The notes beneath the pieces are model-generated. The model was not told the origin of the DNA and ran no database searches. It saw only the letters and a program-made list of their open reading frames with translations. From Bacillota bacterium (GTDB lineage: Bacteria; Bacillota; SHA-98; UBA4971), in assembly GCA_030024085.1 (NCBI GenBank), contig JASEJE010000008.1, positions 1 through 64,000 of the forward strand: a stretch of DNA of 64,000 nt, read 5' to 3'. Within the stretch, counting starts at the first letter, position 1, and every line of letters starts with the position of its first letter. The position numbers and the translations under genes are program-made. Positions 39,534 through 47,907 of this stretch are shown in pieces.

Positions 39534-39739
39534 GTAGATCGCCACAGATTCGCGCTACTTTTCAGCGCGCAGGTCCTCGCCAGGGTTGCCGGTGTTGCCC
39601 TCCGGGGACGGCGCGTGCGGTGAGATGCGTTCGAATTTGGCGCGCGGGCTAGCCAAATTCCAGGCGCCCCGCCCTAGCAAGCACCGGCAACCCCAACACC
39701 GTCAGGAGAAGTGGCGCAAACTTATGGCGCCATACTCAG
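39530..39739 (-). repeat. Dispersed nested-palindrome element, copy 3 (complete, inverted)
   Basis: 210 bp, opposite orientation to copy 2. It starts CTAAGTAGATCGCCACA and ends GGCGCCATACTCAG. The inner arms GAATTTGGC / GCCAAATTC and outer arms GGTTGCCGGTG / CACCGGCAACC are exact. It fills the whole gap between two convergent genes and carries both their stop codons. Confidence 0.88.
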
Positions 39740-41661
39740 TCCGCGCTTCCGCCTCCGCCCCCGATACCGCCGCCTCCGCCACCGGAGAACCCGCCGCCTC
39801 CGCCCGACTCGGACGACTTCACGCTCGTGGCTGTCAGAAGCGAGCGTTCGAGCGATGTAGTCAGGTTAGTGAGGGTGGATGCGAGATCGGTGGCAGAGGA
39901 GGCCATAAGCCACCCGTGCCCGATCGCAAGGCCCGAGCCTGGCTCGGAAAGCTCCGGGAACACCAGCCTGAGCTGGTCTATGACCTGCTTTGCCACGCCC
40001 AGCGTGACGGCGTACACGAGGTAGTGCTCCCACAACACCAGCGCCGGCACGGGGGCGTCGTGCAGGGACGAGAAGTCCAGAAGGAACCTGCGGAACGCCC
40101 GCCACATGGCAAACTCGGTCTGGCCCTTTTGTGAGCGCCTCTTGATGGCCGCAGAGATCACGACCACCATGATGCCGGTGACTATCCATGCGATGCCACT
40201 AGGCGCAAGCGCGACCGAGACGACGATGGCGCCGACGCCCGCGAGGATAAGGCCGATGCCCGTGAGGATCCCGATGAGCCTTCCGGTGGCTGCCGTCCGG
40301 TCGAAGAAGTCGTTGCGCCCGGCGTCCGCCCGTACCTTCGCCTGCCAGTCGTTGTATTGCTGGAGAAATGGGCCCGGGTGCTTCTTTGCGTAGGCCTCTA
40401 TCTCGTCGAACGTCACGACCTGGTTGTCCCCGACCGTGTAGAACAGGAGATTATAGAGGGCCTTCTCGTGCTCGAGCAGATCGTCGTCTTTGCCCTTGTC
40501 AGTCCTCTTGATAACGTACTCCACTTCGACGGCCGTTCCCAGAAGCCCGAGAAGGCGCTTGCGCTCCGTCCTCCGCTCCTCGATGCTCAGGTAGCCGCGC
40601 CTTGCGAGATCCATCACGGTCGCCGTAAAGTCGGCTGGGCCCGGTGATCCGAAACGCCACAGCACCCCGAGTTCGGCGGGGGTATACATGGCGGGGAGCT
40701 CCCTGTAGTAGTCGCCCGAGAACTCCGGGACATACTCCCGGTCGTATCGCCGGTAGACGAATCCGAACCACAAAGCGAGAACCAGCAGGACCACGCCCGG
40801 CGCAAGGTACACGTTGAGCCTTCCAAGCCGGCGCAATGCGGCCTGGCGCTCGGCCGCCCTTTCCCTCGCGATGTTGGCCTCCCGCGCAAGCGCCCTCTCC
40901 TCCTCCATGATCGGGGCGAGCGCGTTTCTGCCGGACGTCCTCGTGGCCGCGGGGACGATGGCCTTCGGGAATACCACCCTCGCCTCGACGAATGTCTTTG
41001 CAGGAAGAGGAGCAACCGACAGAGTCACGAGCGTCGGGCTTTCGATGGATATGGCGCCCCACAGCGGGCCATGAGCCCACGCCTTGATGTCGTCTTTCCG
41101 CGCCCCCGCGGGCAATGCGATGGCCACGTGGGCCTCTGGGGCACCCACGTCCCACTGGTCTCCGACACACTTCCAGTAAAGCTCGGCCACATCGTTGTGG
41201 GACACAACCGCCCCACGGATTCGGTATCCGAGGGTAAATGTGCGCGACTCATCGCGTGCCTTGAAGTGCCAGGCTATCTCGATCCCGTCGGGCGCCTCCT
41301 CGACCCGGTACGTGCCGGGGACGCGTTCGTCCCCAGAACCCCTCGTCAGAGTGTATTCCTTGCCTCCCTCGCTCACAGCGATATCCGTGACACGCACGCC
41401 TTCTGCAATGGGGATCCACTGCCTTACCCTGGAAAACTCCCCGTCGAAGCGGAACGTGCGCTCCTCGCGGACGATGAGGGAGCCGTCCCTTTCAACGCGC
41501 GCCTCGATGTTGACGTTGGATAAGGAGAGCTCCCTGGCCTGCACTACCTGGCCCACCCAAAGAACAGCGGATGCGACCAGCGTCGCCAGAACGACGGCCA
41601 TGACGCCGGGCTTGCGCGTGTGGGGGCGACCTGTCATCATTGCCATCATCGGGAACACCAC
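39736..41661 (-). CDS. DUF2207 predicted membrane protein (YciQ-like)
   Basis: 641 residues. A signal or anchor segment (about 20-38) is followed by an extracytoplasmic beta-rich DUF2207 domain (about 45-250, RVRQWIPIAEG, LGYRIRGAVVSHNDVAELYWKCVG). One helix lies near 285-305, a cytoplasmic region next, and a helix pair near 460-510. It ends in a Gly-rich tail (GGGGGFSGGGGGGIGGGG), typical of the family. Function unknown. Its stop lies in the flanking palindromic element. The start is GTG 41661 or ATG 41649. Confidence 0.85.
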   Translation of the reverse strand: MVFPMMAMMTGRPHTRKPGVMAVVLATLVASAVLWVGQVVQARELSLSNVNIEARVERDGSLIVREERTFRFDGEFSRVRQWIPIAEGVRVTDIAVSEGGKEYTLTRGSGDERVPGTYRVEEAPDGIEIAWHFKARDESRTFTLGYRIRGAVVSHNDVAELYWKCVGDQWDVGAPEAHVAIALPAGARKDDIKAWAHGPLWGAISIESPTLVTLSVAPLPAKTFVEARVVFPKAIVPAATRTSGRNALAPIMEEERALAREANIARERAAERQAALRRLGRLNVYLAPGVVLLVLALWFGFVYRRYDREYVPEFSGDYYRELPAMYTPAELGVLWRFGSPGPADFTATVMDLARRGYLSIEERRTERKRLLGLLGTAVEVEYVIKRTDKGKDDDLLEHEKALYNLLFYTVGDNQVVTFDEIEAYAKKHPGPFLQQYNDWQAKVRADAGRNDFFDRTAATGRLIGILTGIGLILAGVGAIVVSVALAPSGIAWIVTGIMVVVISAAIKRRSQKGQTEFAMWRAFRRFLLDFSSLHDAPVPALVLWEHYLVYAVTLGVAKQVIDQLRLVFPELSEPGSGLAIGHGWLMASSATDLASTLTNLTTSLERSLLTATSVKSSESGGGGGFSGGGGGGIGGGGGSAD

Positions 41662-41883
41662 CTTCTTCCGTGAATCGGCGGACTTCGTGGCTGGTCAGCG
41701 TCTACACTTCGCGAGTCATCTGCATTATCCTCGTTGCAGACGCGACTTTCTGTTATGGGCGTTTAGTGCTGCTTTGTCAGATGCGGAATGCCATCCGGTT
41801 CGGCGGGTCTGGCGCGCCAGTCTGGGGGCCGACTCCTGGCCCTGGCGGCCCTTTCCGCGTTCCGCGCAGTCCGCGGGAAACGC

Positions 41884-42319
41884 GCGATGTACCGAACGGG
41901 TAACACGGAACGAGTGATGTGCGTCAGCGATTGGGTTCGACGTGTGACGTAGAACGGGTAAGGCCTGGACCGGTGACGTACATCACCGGACGGCTGTGAG
42001 GCGTGACGTACGGAACGGTCGAGGGGGGACCCGTGATGCACATCACTGGTGCCGGCCCGACGAGTGACGTACGGAACGCTTCGTGGAGAACCCGTGATGT
42101 AGGGAACGGCTGAGGAGGAACCCGTGATGTACATCACCGCTTGGCCCCCGATGCGTGACGTATGGAACGGGAAGAGCGTGACGAGTGACGTGCGTCAGCC
42201 TTCTCCTAACATATGTGACGCACGGAACGGGTAAGCACCGGACCGGTGATGTACATCACTCGATGGTTCTCCGGCGTGACGTGGGGAACGGCTCCGGAGG
42301 GACCCGTGACGTGCGTCAG
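41884..42319. repeat. Array of 15 helically phased 30-bp units with alternating site types
   Basis: Each unit has a 14-bp core GTGA-N6-X. X is TCAC or TCAG in type B (the perfect palindrome GTGATGTACATCAC at 42124 and 42246) and GAAC in type A (GTGACGTACGGAAC at 42003 and 42064). Cores start at 41884, 41914, 41944, 41973, 42003, 42033, 42064, 42094, 42124, 42155, 42185, 42215, 42246, 42276 and 42306, so the period is 29-31 bp, about three helical turns. Types alternate A,B except for one A,A at units 7-8. It lies in the 902-bp divergent gap between the DUF2207 gene and the small peptide gene. No frame is open across it. Confidence 0.9.
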
Positions 42320-42563
42320 CCGTCGGCTCAAGTGAAGGCACTACCATGCGCTCCATATGTAACAGAGCAGTATTAGGCATGAGTTCACAAGTCCATGCCG
42401 GTTTGGGAGAAGATTCCGGCTGCATGCAAGATCCTGTCGAACTCTCCCGGCTGCCAGAAGGAATCGCGGGGCCACGTTGCGAATGTATAAGAAAACGGTG
42501 GACTGTGAGTGCGTCGGAACCTGAGTCGTGAGAAGGTAAGCAGCAGAAAGGGGGTGAGGAGGA

Positions 42564-42677
42564 ATGTGCGAGTCCTGCGGGTGCGGCGCCCCCAAGAAGC
42601 CGGCGGCGCCGAAGCAAGAGGGCGAGAAAGAGACCAAGAAGAAGAGCACCCGATCTTGCGGCACGAAGAAGAAGTAG
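42564..42677 (+). CDS. 37-residue Cys- and Lys-rich small protein with CxxCxC motif
   Basis: It starts MCESCGCGAPKKP, continues with Lys/Glu-rich sequence, and ends TRSCGTKKK. The near-ideal ribosome-binding site AAGGGGGTGA lies 9 nt before the ATG. The N-terminal CxxCxC resembles the metal site at the N-terminus of the hydrogenase maturation protein HypB, but here it stands alone. It may bind a metal or a nucleic acid. It is the first gene downstream of the phased array on the plus strand, and the PspC gene follows 52 bp later. Confidence 0.7.
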   Translation: MCESCGCGAPKKPAAPKQEGEKETKKKSTRSCGTKKK

Positions 42678-42729
42678 GCGCGCATGGGGAGGTCCCTCTC
42701 TCGGGATGCCCCTGTAAGGAGTGAATCTG

Positions 42730-43239
42730 GTGGCGAGGCGTCTCTATCGTTCGAAACGTGAGTGCATAATCGGGGGCGTTGCCGGAGGGCTCGCCGAGTA
42801 CTTCGACATCGACCCCACGATAATACGGATCCTGTGGGTGCTTCTCGCGCTCGCCGACGGCATCGGCGTGATCGCGTACATAATCGCGTGGATAATCATC
42901 CCGGCAGACCCGCACGCGGAGCCGAGCGAGAGGTTCGAGAAGACCGAAGGAATCCGAGAGGAAGTCATAGACAGGGCGAAAGAGGTCGAGGCCAGGCTGA
43001 AGGGGGAGACCCCGCAGGTCGGCTCACGGGCGGCCGGCCGTGAGGGAACGCCTTCGGATGACGTGACGCGTCGCGCCGACAGCGGGGCGAAGCTCGTCGG
43101 TGTCATCCTCGTGTGCATCGGGGCTCTCTTCCTCGCCCGGAACTTCTGGCCCTGGTTCAATCTGGGCGCGCTGTGGCCTATCGCCCTCGTCATCGCGGGC
43201 ATCCTCTTGCTCATAGGCGGCGTCGGCGGGCGGACATGA
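42730..43239 (+). CDS. PspC-domain membrane protein
   Basis: About 169 residues. The N-terminal PspC domain (RLYRSKRECIIGGVAGGLAEYFDID, then a membrane helix to about 55) is followed by a charged linker and two C-terminal membrane helices (about 118-165) like those in LiaF/DUF5668 proteins. It is a likely envelope-stress factor. The GTG at 42730 is 8 nt after AAGGAG; the GTG at 42721 overlaps that site. It may be co-transcribed with the small Cys-rich gene. Confidence 0.85.
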   Translation: MARRLYRSKRECIIGGVAGGLAEYFDIDPTIIRILWVLLALADGIGVIAYIIAWIIIPADPHAEPSERFEKTEGIREEVIDRAKEVEARLKGETPQVGSRAAGREGTPSDDVTRRADSGAKLVGVILVCIGALFLARNFWPWFNLGALWPIALVIAGILLLIGGVGGRT

Positions 43240-43307
43240 GCCTGCGTCCACCGACACCGCGCGCTCTCTGCCGGCCGGGCGATGGACATGTCGTCGCAGC
43301 AGTGACT

Positions 43308-43519
43308 CTAGGTGGATCTCCACAAGTTCGCGCTGCTTTTCAGCGCGCAAGCACTGTGCAGGGTTGCCGGCGTTGCACGCCGGGGGCGGCGCGCTTGCGG
43401 CGCGCCTCGTTCGGATTTGGCGCTCAAGGCTAGCCAAATTACGGGCGCCCCACCCTAGCAAGCGCCGTCAACCCCAGCACCGTCAGGAAACGTGGCGCAG
43501 ACTGTGCCGCCATACTTAG
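43308..43519 (-). repeat. Dispersed nested-palindrome element, copy 4 (complete, inverted)
   Basis: 212 bp, starting CTAGGTGGATCTCCACA and ending CGCCATACTTAG. It is more diverged in the middle (TTCGGATTTGGCGCTCAAG, then GCTAGCCAAATTA). It follows the PspC gene and ends 19 bp before the sigma-54 activator start, so it is part of that gene's leader. Confidence 0.85.
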
Positions 43520-43538
43520 TCACGGAGGCGGTTTCTAT

Positions 43539-45581
43539 ATGTCGGCACTCAAGGCCGGGCCCAACGCCCCCGTCCCGGAGCAGGATCTCGATGCGCACTG
43601 GTTCGGGCCCCGGCGACCGGAGCCTTCGGGTCGTCGCGACCTGATCTCGGCCTCCTGGGAGCGCTGCCGCGCCCTCGGGGTAGACCCTGAAGGCGGGATA
43701 AGCACGGTGGTGCTCTCGCCAGAGGAGCTTACGGAACGAAGAACTGCAAGCTCGCGGTTGCTGAAGGTGGCCGAGCCGCTCATGGCGAGCCTGTATGAAA
43801 TCGTGTCGGGCTCGGGCTATGTGATCGTGCTCGTGGATGCCGACGGGTATGTGCTCTCCGTCACCGGTGACGCTGGGGTGCTGGAGTCGGCCCGGAGCGT
43901 GAACTTCGTGCCCGGCGTGAAGTGGACGGAGAGGCTCGTGGGCACCACGGCCATCGGGATCGCCCTTGCGAGCGGACGCCCTGCGCAGGTGGCCGGGGAG
44001 GAGCATTTCTGTCGCGCCCACAAGGCGTGGACGTGCTCCGCAGCGCCCATTCGGGACCCGTCGGGAGGTGCAATGGGGGCGCTCAACGTTTCCGGTCTCG
44101 GTGCGAAGCCGCACCGGCACACCCTCGGAATGGTCGTCTCCACAGCACGAGCCATCGAAAACCAGCTCGGGGTGGAGAAAGCCCTCGCCGACCTCGCGCT
44201 TGCCTCCAAGTACCAGGCCGCGATAGTGGAGCACGTCTCCGACGGTCTTCTCACCGTCGATGCGGAAGGCTACGTAACCTACATGAACTCAGCCGGCGGC
44301 CGGATACTCGGCGTCGACCACAAGGCTGTCGTGGGCCAGCACGTGAGCGACATTGTGGACTTTCGCCCTATCGTGCTCAACGTGATCAAGACCGGCGAAG
44401 GGTATATCGACCGGGAGTTCGTCGTGAACAGCAAGCGTGGAGCCCTCCACTTCATAAAGTCAGCGGTCCCCATCCGCGATGAGCGCGGGGAGCTGACCGG
44501 GGTCGTAGACGTGTTCAGAGAGATCCGCAGGGTGCGCCGGCTTGTCCATTACATGGTCGGGGCCTTCGCAAACTTCACGTTCGACGACATCATCGGAGAC
44601 GCCCCCGCCATGTGCGAGGCCAGGCGGCTTGCGGAGATGGCCGCGAAGACCTCCTCGAACGTGCTCATCCAGGGGGAGAGCGGCACCGGCAAGGAGATGT
44701 TCGCCCAGGCCATCCACAATGCGAGCGCGGTGAAGGACGGCCCGTTCGTGGCCATCAACTGCGCTGCCATACCCCGCGAGCTCGTCGAGAGCGAGCTTTT
44801 CGGATACGAGAAAGGGGCTTTCACAGGGGCGAAGGCGTCCGGGCATCCTGGGAAGTTCGAGCTTGCCTCGGGCGGCACGCTCCTCCTGGACGAGATAGGG
44901 GAGATGTCCCTCGACGTGCAGGCCAAGCTCCTGCGCGTGCTTCAGGAGCGGCGCATCACCCGGGTTGGCGGAGATGTCGTCCTGCCGGTTGACGCCCGGG
45001 TGATGGCGGCGAGCAACAGAGACCTCGCCCGCGACGTCGCCGACCGCGATTTCAGGCAGGATCTGTATTACCGTCTCAATGTGTTCACCATCACCATCCC
45101 TCCGCTCAGGGAGAGAAGGAGCGACATACCCGTCCTCGTCCGCCACTTCCTCAAGAAGGTCGGGCAGAAACTGGGCAAGGAGAGCGTGAACGTGACCCCG
45201 CAGGTCATGGATGTGCTCATTGGGCACGATTGGCCGGGCAACGTACGCGAGCTCGAGAACGTCGTGGAGAGGGCGCTTGCGCTCGTTCCCGGGGACACGG
45301 TGGAGATCGATCATCTGCCTGCTTACCTGAGACAGCCGCATGGCGCATGTCCGGCGGCGCAGCCACATGCGGTCCCGAGTGCGGCCGAGGAGGTGCGCTC
45401 ACTGGCTGAGGCCGAGCGAAGCGCCATCGCGGCCGCCCTCCGGGCCAGCGACGGGAACGTATCCCGCGCGGCGAAGTCCCTCGGCATCAGCAGGAACACC
45501 CTTTACTGCAAGATGAAGAGGTTCGGCATTGCGGGCGATCGGACTGGAGTGAACGGGTGCGAGAGGATGGTAGTGTCCTGA
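43539..45581 (+). CDS. Sigma-54-dependent transcriptional activator (AcoR-like)
   Basis: 680 residues. An N-terminal GAF-type sensor (about 75-205, VKWTERLVGTTAIGIAL typical of AcoR) precedes a PAS domain (about 220-335). The AAA+ domain has Walker A GESGTGKE (about 380) and the sigma-54 contact loop GAFTGA (about 427). A C-terminal Fis-type HTH is at about 635-670 (AAKSLGISRNTLYCKMKRFG). It probably activates the downstream dehydrogenase/TRAP operon at the sigma-54 promoter 45632-45647. Confidence 0.93.
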   Translation: MSALKAGPNAPVPEQDLDAHWFGPRRPEPSGRRDLISASWERCRALGVDPEGGISTVVLSPEELTERRTASSRLLKVAEPLMASLYEIVSGSGYVIVLVDADGYVLSVTGDAGVLESARSVNFVPGVKWTERLVGTTAIGIALASGRPAQVAGEEHFCRAHKAWTCSAAPIRDPSGGAMGALNVSGLGAKPHRHTLGMVVSTARAIENQLGVEKALADLALASKYQAAIVEHVSDGLLTVDAEGYVTYMNSAGGRILGVDHKAVVGQHVSDIVDFRPIVLNVIKTGEGYIDREFVVNSKRGALHFIKSAVPIRDERGELTGVVDVFREIRRVRRLVHYMVGAFANFTFDDIIGDAPAMCEARRLAEMAAKTSSNVLIQGESGTGKEMFAQAIHNASAVKDGPFVAINCAAIPRELVESELFGYEKGAFTGAKASGHPGKFELASGGTLLLDEIGEMSLDVQAKLLRVLQERRITRVGGDVVLPVDARVMAASNRDLARDVADRDFRQDLYYRLNVFTITIPPLRERRSDIPVLVRHFLKKVGQKLGKESVNVTPQVMDVLIGHDWPGNVRELENVVERALALVPGDTVEIDHLPAYLRQPHGACPAAQPHAVPSAAEEVRSLAEAERSAIAAALRASDGNVSRAAKSLGISRNTLYCKMKRFGIAGDRTGVNGCERMVVS

Positions 45582-45590
45582 TTGCGGACA
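45574..45590 (+). promoter_or_regulatory. Candidate activator-binding site (UAS)
   Basis: Inverted repeat TGTCC-N7-GGACA overlapping the activator's own stop codon. Further half-sites GGACA (45604) and TGTCC (45649) lie nearby. Fis-type activators use such sites. Assigned by position and symmetry only. Confidence 0.5.
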
Positions 45591-45631
45591 GTGCGCAAGA
45601 ACAGGACAGGCGAGAACCGGGCGATCACGCA

Positions 45632-45647
45632 TGGGGGACGGCTTGCA
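45632..45647 (+). promoter_or_regulatory. Sigma-54 (-24/-12) promoter
   Basis: TGGGGGACGGCTTGCA fits the TGG-N10-GC spacing, with CTTGCA at -12. It lies about 220 bp before the E1 alpha start and directly after the sigma-54 activator gene. Confidence 0.7.
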
Positions 45648-45870
45648 CTGTCCTGAATATGAACATACCATTGAGGAGCGAGGGACTGCCTCGCTCCTTC
45701 TGTTATGCGACTGGTGAAAGCGTAACGCGGCCTTTCGGGCGTTTTCTGCCTGGGAGGGGCCGGCCCCGAGAGGGGCTGGCAAAGATCTTGCTTTCCCTTC
45801 TGCGTGAGGCGGCATGGCTCCGCGAGTCCGGCCGGAGGGCAGCGGAAAAGACACGACAGGGGGGAGCGAG

Positions 45871-46857
45871 TTGCCAGACCGCGACACACTCATCCATATC
45901 TACACCACGATGGTCAGAATCAGAGCGTTCGAGGAAAAGGTGGAGGAACTCTTCCTCGCCGGGAAGATCCCCGGTTTCGTCCATCTGTACATCGGCGAAG
46001 AGGGTGTTGCCTCGGGCGTATGCGCGTCGCTCGACAGATCCGACTACATCGTGAGCACCCACAGGGGTCACGGGCACTGCATTGCAAAGGGGGCGAGCCC
46101 GCGCCGCATGATGGCGGAGATCCTCGGAAAAAGCACCGGGTACTGCAAGGGCAAAGGCGGGAGCATGCACATCGCCGATTTCTCCGTGGGCATGCTGGGT
46201 GCAAACGGGGTGGTGGGGGGAGGATTCAACATCGCTGTCGGCGCGGCGCTTTCCGCGAAGATGAGACGCTCTGGCCAGGTGGCCGTGTGCTTCTTCGGCG
46301 ACGGGGCCTCGAACCGCGGCACTTTCCACGAGGCCATGAACATGGCCAGCGTGTTCGATCTCCCGTGCGTGTTCGTCTGCGAGCACAACCAGTACGCGTC
46401 CACGACTCCTTCGACTTACTCGGTGTCGGTGAAAGATGTCGCTGACCGCGCCGTGGGATACGGCATCCCCGGGGTGACCGTTGACGGAAACGACGTGCTT
46501 GCAGTGTACGAAGCAGCCCGCGAGGCGATAGCACGGGCGCGTCAGGGCGGCGGGCCGACTCTCCTTGAGGCGAAAACCTACCGCATCAAAGGCCACTTCG
46601 TCGGCGACCCCGAGAGGTATCGTGATCGTTCCGAGGTCGAGCGATGGAGGGAGAAATGCCCGATCTTGCGCTTCGAGGACCGACTTCGCGCCGACGGAGT
46701 TCTGGGCGATGCCGAGATGGAGGGGATCAGGTCCGCGGCGCACCAGGAGATCCTCGAGGCGGTCAGCTTTGCAGAGGAAAGCGCTTACCCAGACCCCGAT
46801 GATGCCTTCTCGGACCTGTACGCGTCATGTGCCCAGGGGGAGGGATGCGGGATATGA
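45871..46857 (+). CDS. acoA: 2-oxoacid/acetoin dehydrogenase E1 alpha subunit
   Basis: About 328 residues. The thiamine-diphosphate/Mg motif is GDGASNRGTFHEAMNMA, with the family start IYTTMVRIRAFEEKVEELF and IGEEGVASG. The AcoR-like regulator and short length favour acetoin dehydrogenase over pyruvate dehydrogenase. The TTG at 45871 follows GGGGGGAG; an ATG at 45814 in frame is the alternative. It overlaps E1 beta by ATGA. Confidence 0.88.
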   Translation: MPDRDTLIHIYTTMVRIRAFEEKVEELFLAGKIPGFVHLYIGEEGVASGVCASLDRSDYIVSTHRGHGHCIAKGASPRRMMAEILGKSTGYCKGKGGSMHIADFSVGMLGANGVVGGGFNIAVGAALSAKMRRSGQVAVCFFGDGASNRGTFHEAMNMASVFDLPCVFVCEHNQYASTTPSTYSVSVKDVADRAVGYGIPGVTVDGNDVLAVYEAAREAIARARQGGGPTLLEAKTYRIKGHFVGDPERYRDRSEVERWREKCPILRFEDRLRADGVLGDAEMEGIRSAAHQEILEAVSFAEESAYPDPDDAFSDLYASCAQGEGCGI

Positions 46858-47825
46858 GAGAGATAACGTTCTCCCAGGCGACGCTCGAGGCCATGGCCGA
46901 GGAGATGAGGCGCGATTCGACCGTTTTCATCCTCGGCGAGGACATAGCCCGGCAGGGCGGCATATTCGGCCAGTTCAAAGGGCTTCCCCAGGAGTTCGGG
47001 TATGAGAGGGTGCTGGACACGCCCATATCCGAAACAGCGATAGTGGGGTCGGCTGTTGGGGCGGCGCTCACCGGCATGAGACCCGTCGCGGACATGCATT
47101 TTGCAGATTTTGTCACCTGTGCGATGGATGAGATCGCGAACCAGGCGGCGAAGATCCGCTATATGTTCGGTGGACAGGCCCGACTGCCTCTCGTGGTGAG
47201 GGCGCCTGACGGCGTCATCAAGTCCGCCGCAGCACAGCATTCACAGAGCCTTGAGGCATGGTTCGTCCACGTCCCCGGCCTGAAGATCGTGATCCCGTCC
47301 ACGCCGTACGATGCGAAGGGGCTTCTGAAGGCCGCCATCAGGGACGATGATCCGGTGCTTTACTTCGAGCACAAGGCCCTGTTCGCAATGAAAGGCCCCG
47401 TGCCGGAGGAGGAGTACATCGTTCCCATAGGCAAAGCCGATGTCAAGAGGCCCGGCAGGGACGTGACATGCGTCACATACTCGGTCATGGTCCACAGGGC
47501 GCTGGAGGCCGCGGAGGATCTCGCCAGGGACGGGATCGAGGTCGAGGTGGTCGACCTGCGTACGCTCGTTCCGATGGACATCGATACGGTCCTTCAGTCG
47601 GTGAGGAAAACGAAGAAGGTGGTGGTGGCCCACGAGGCCTGCCGTCGCGGCGGGGCCGGAGCGGAGATCGCTGCAACGATCGCAGAAGAAGCGTTCGACT
47701 ACCTTGATGCACCGGTTGTCCGAGTCGGGACCATGGACGTTCCGGTCCCGTTCAGCCCGCCCCTGGAGGCGCGCGTCGTGCCTCGGAAGAAGGAGATAGT
47801 GGAAGCGGTGCGGAGGATCGTCTAG
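46854..47825 (+). CDS. acoB: 2-oxoacid/acetoin dehydrogenase E1 beta subunit
   Basis: About 323 residues, with LGEDIARQGGIFGQFKGL, DTPISETAIVG, MHFADFVTCAMDEI and HEACRRGGAGAEIAA. With E1 alpha it performs the TPP-dependent cleavage of acetoin or decarboxylation of a 2-oxoacid. The ATG at 46854 is 9 nt from GGGAGGG and overlaps the E1 alpha stop. Confidence 0.9.
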   Translation: MREITFSQATLEAMAEEMRRDSTVFILGEDIARQGGIFGQFKGLPQEFGYERVLDTPISETAIVGSAVGAALTGMRPVADMHFADFVTCAMDEIANQAAKIRYMFGGQARLPLVVRAPDGVIKSAAAQHSQSLEAWFVHVPGLKIVIPSTPYDAKGLLKAAIRDDDPVLYFEHKALFAMKGPVPEEEYIVPIGKADVKRPGRDVTCVTYSVMVHRALEAAEDLARDGIEVEVVDLRTLVPMDIDTVLQSVRKTKKVVVAHEACRRGGAGAEIAATIAEEAFDYLDAPVVRVGTMDVPVPFSPPLEARVVPRKKEIVEAVRRIV

Positions 47826-47870
47826 CGCCATCCAGCCACGAAGAGTCGTTTCGAAAACCACCGGGAAACG

Positions 47871-47907
47871 AGGAGGTGAAGCGCCCGGGCACACCGGGTG
47901 CGCATGA
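47871..47907 (+). promoter_or_regulatory. Shine-Dalgarno separated from the dctP start by a hairpin
   Basis: AGGAGGTGA (47871-47879), fully complementary to 16S rRNA, is 27 nt from the ATG at 47908. A hairpin GCGCCCGG/CCGGG..CGC (47881-47903, loop GCACA) lies between. Folding it would bring the site to about 8 nt from the start. Confidence 0.55.

Noticed and set aside
41763-42137. Minus-strand frame through the phased array, with periodic peptide PYVTR/YITGS-like repeats
   Set aside because: The 10-residue periodicity only reflects the 30-bp unit. Single-base insertions between units shift the frame, stops interrupt it, and no ribosome-binding site is present.
41884-42319. CRISPR array
   Set aside because: Cores are 14-16 bp with 14-16 bp gaps, two core types alternate, and no cas genes are near.
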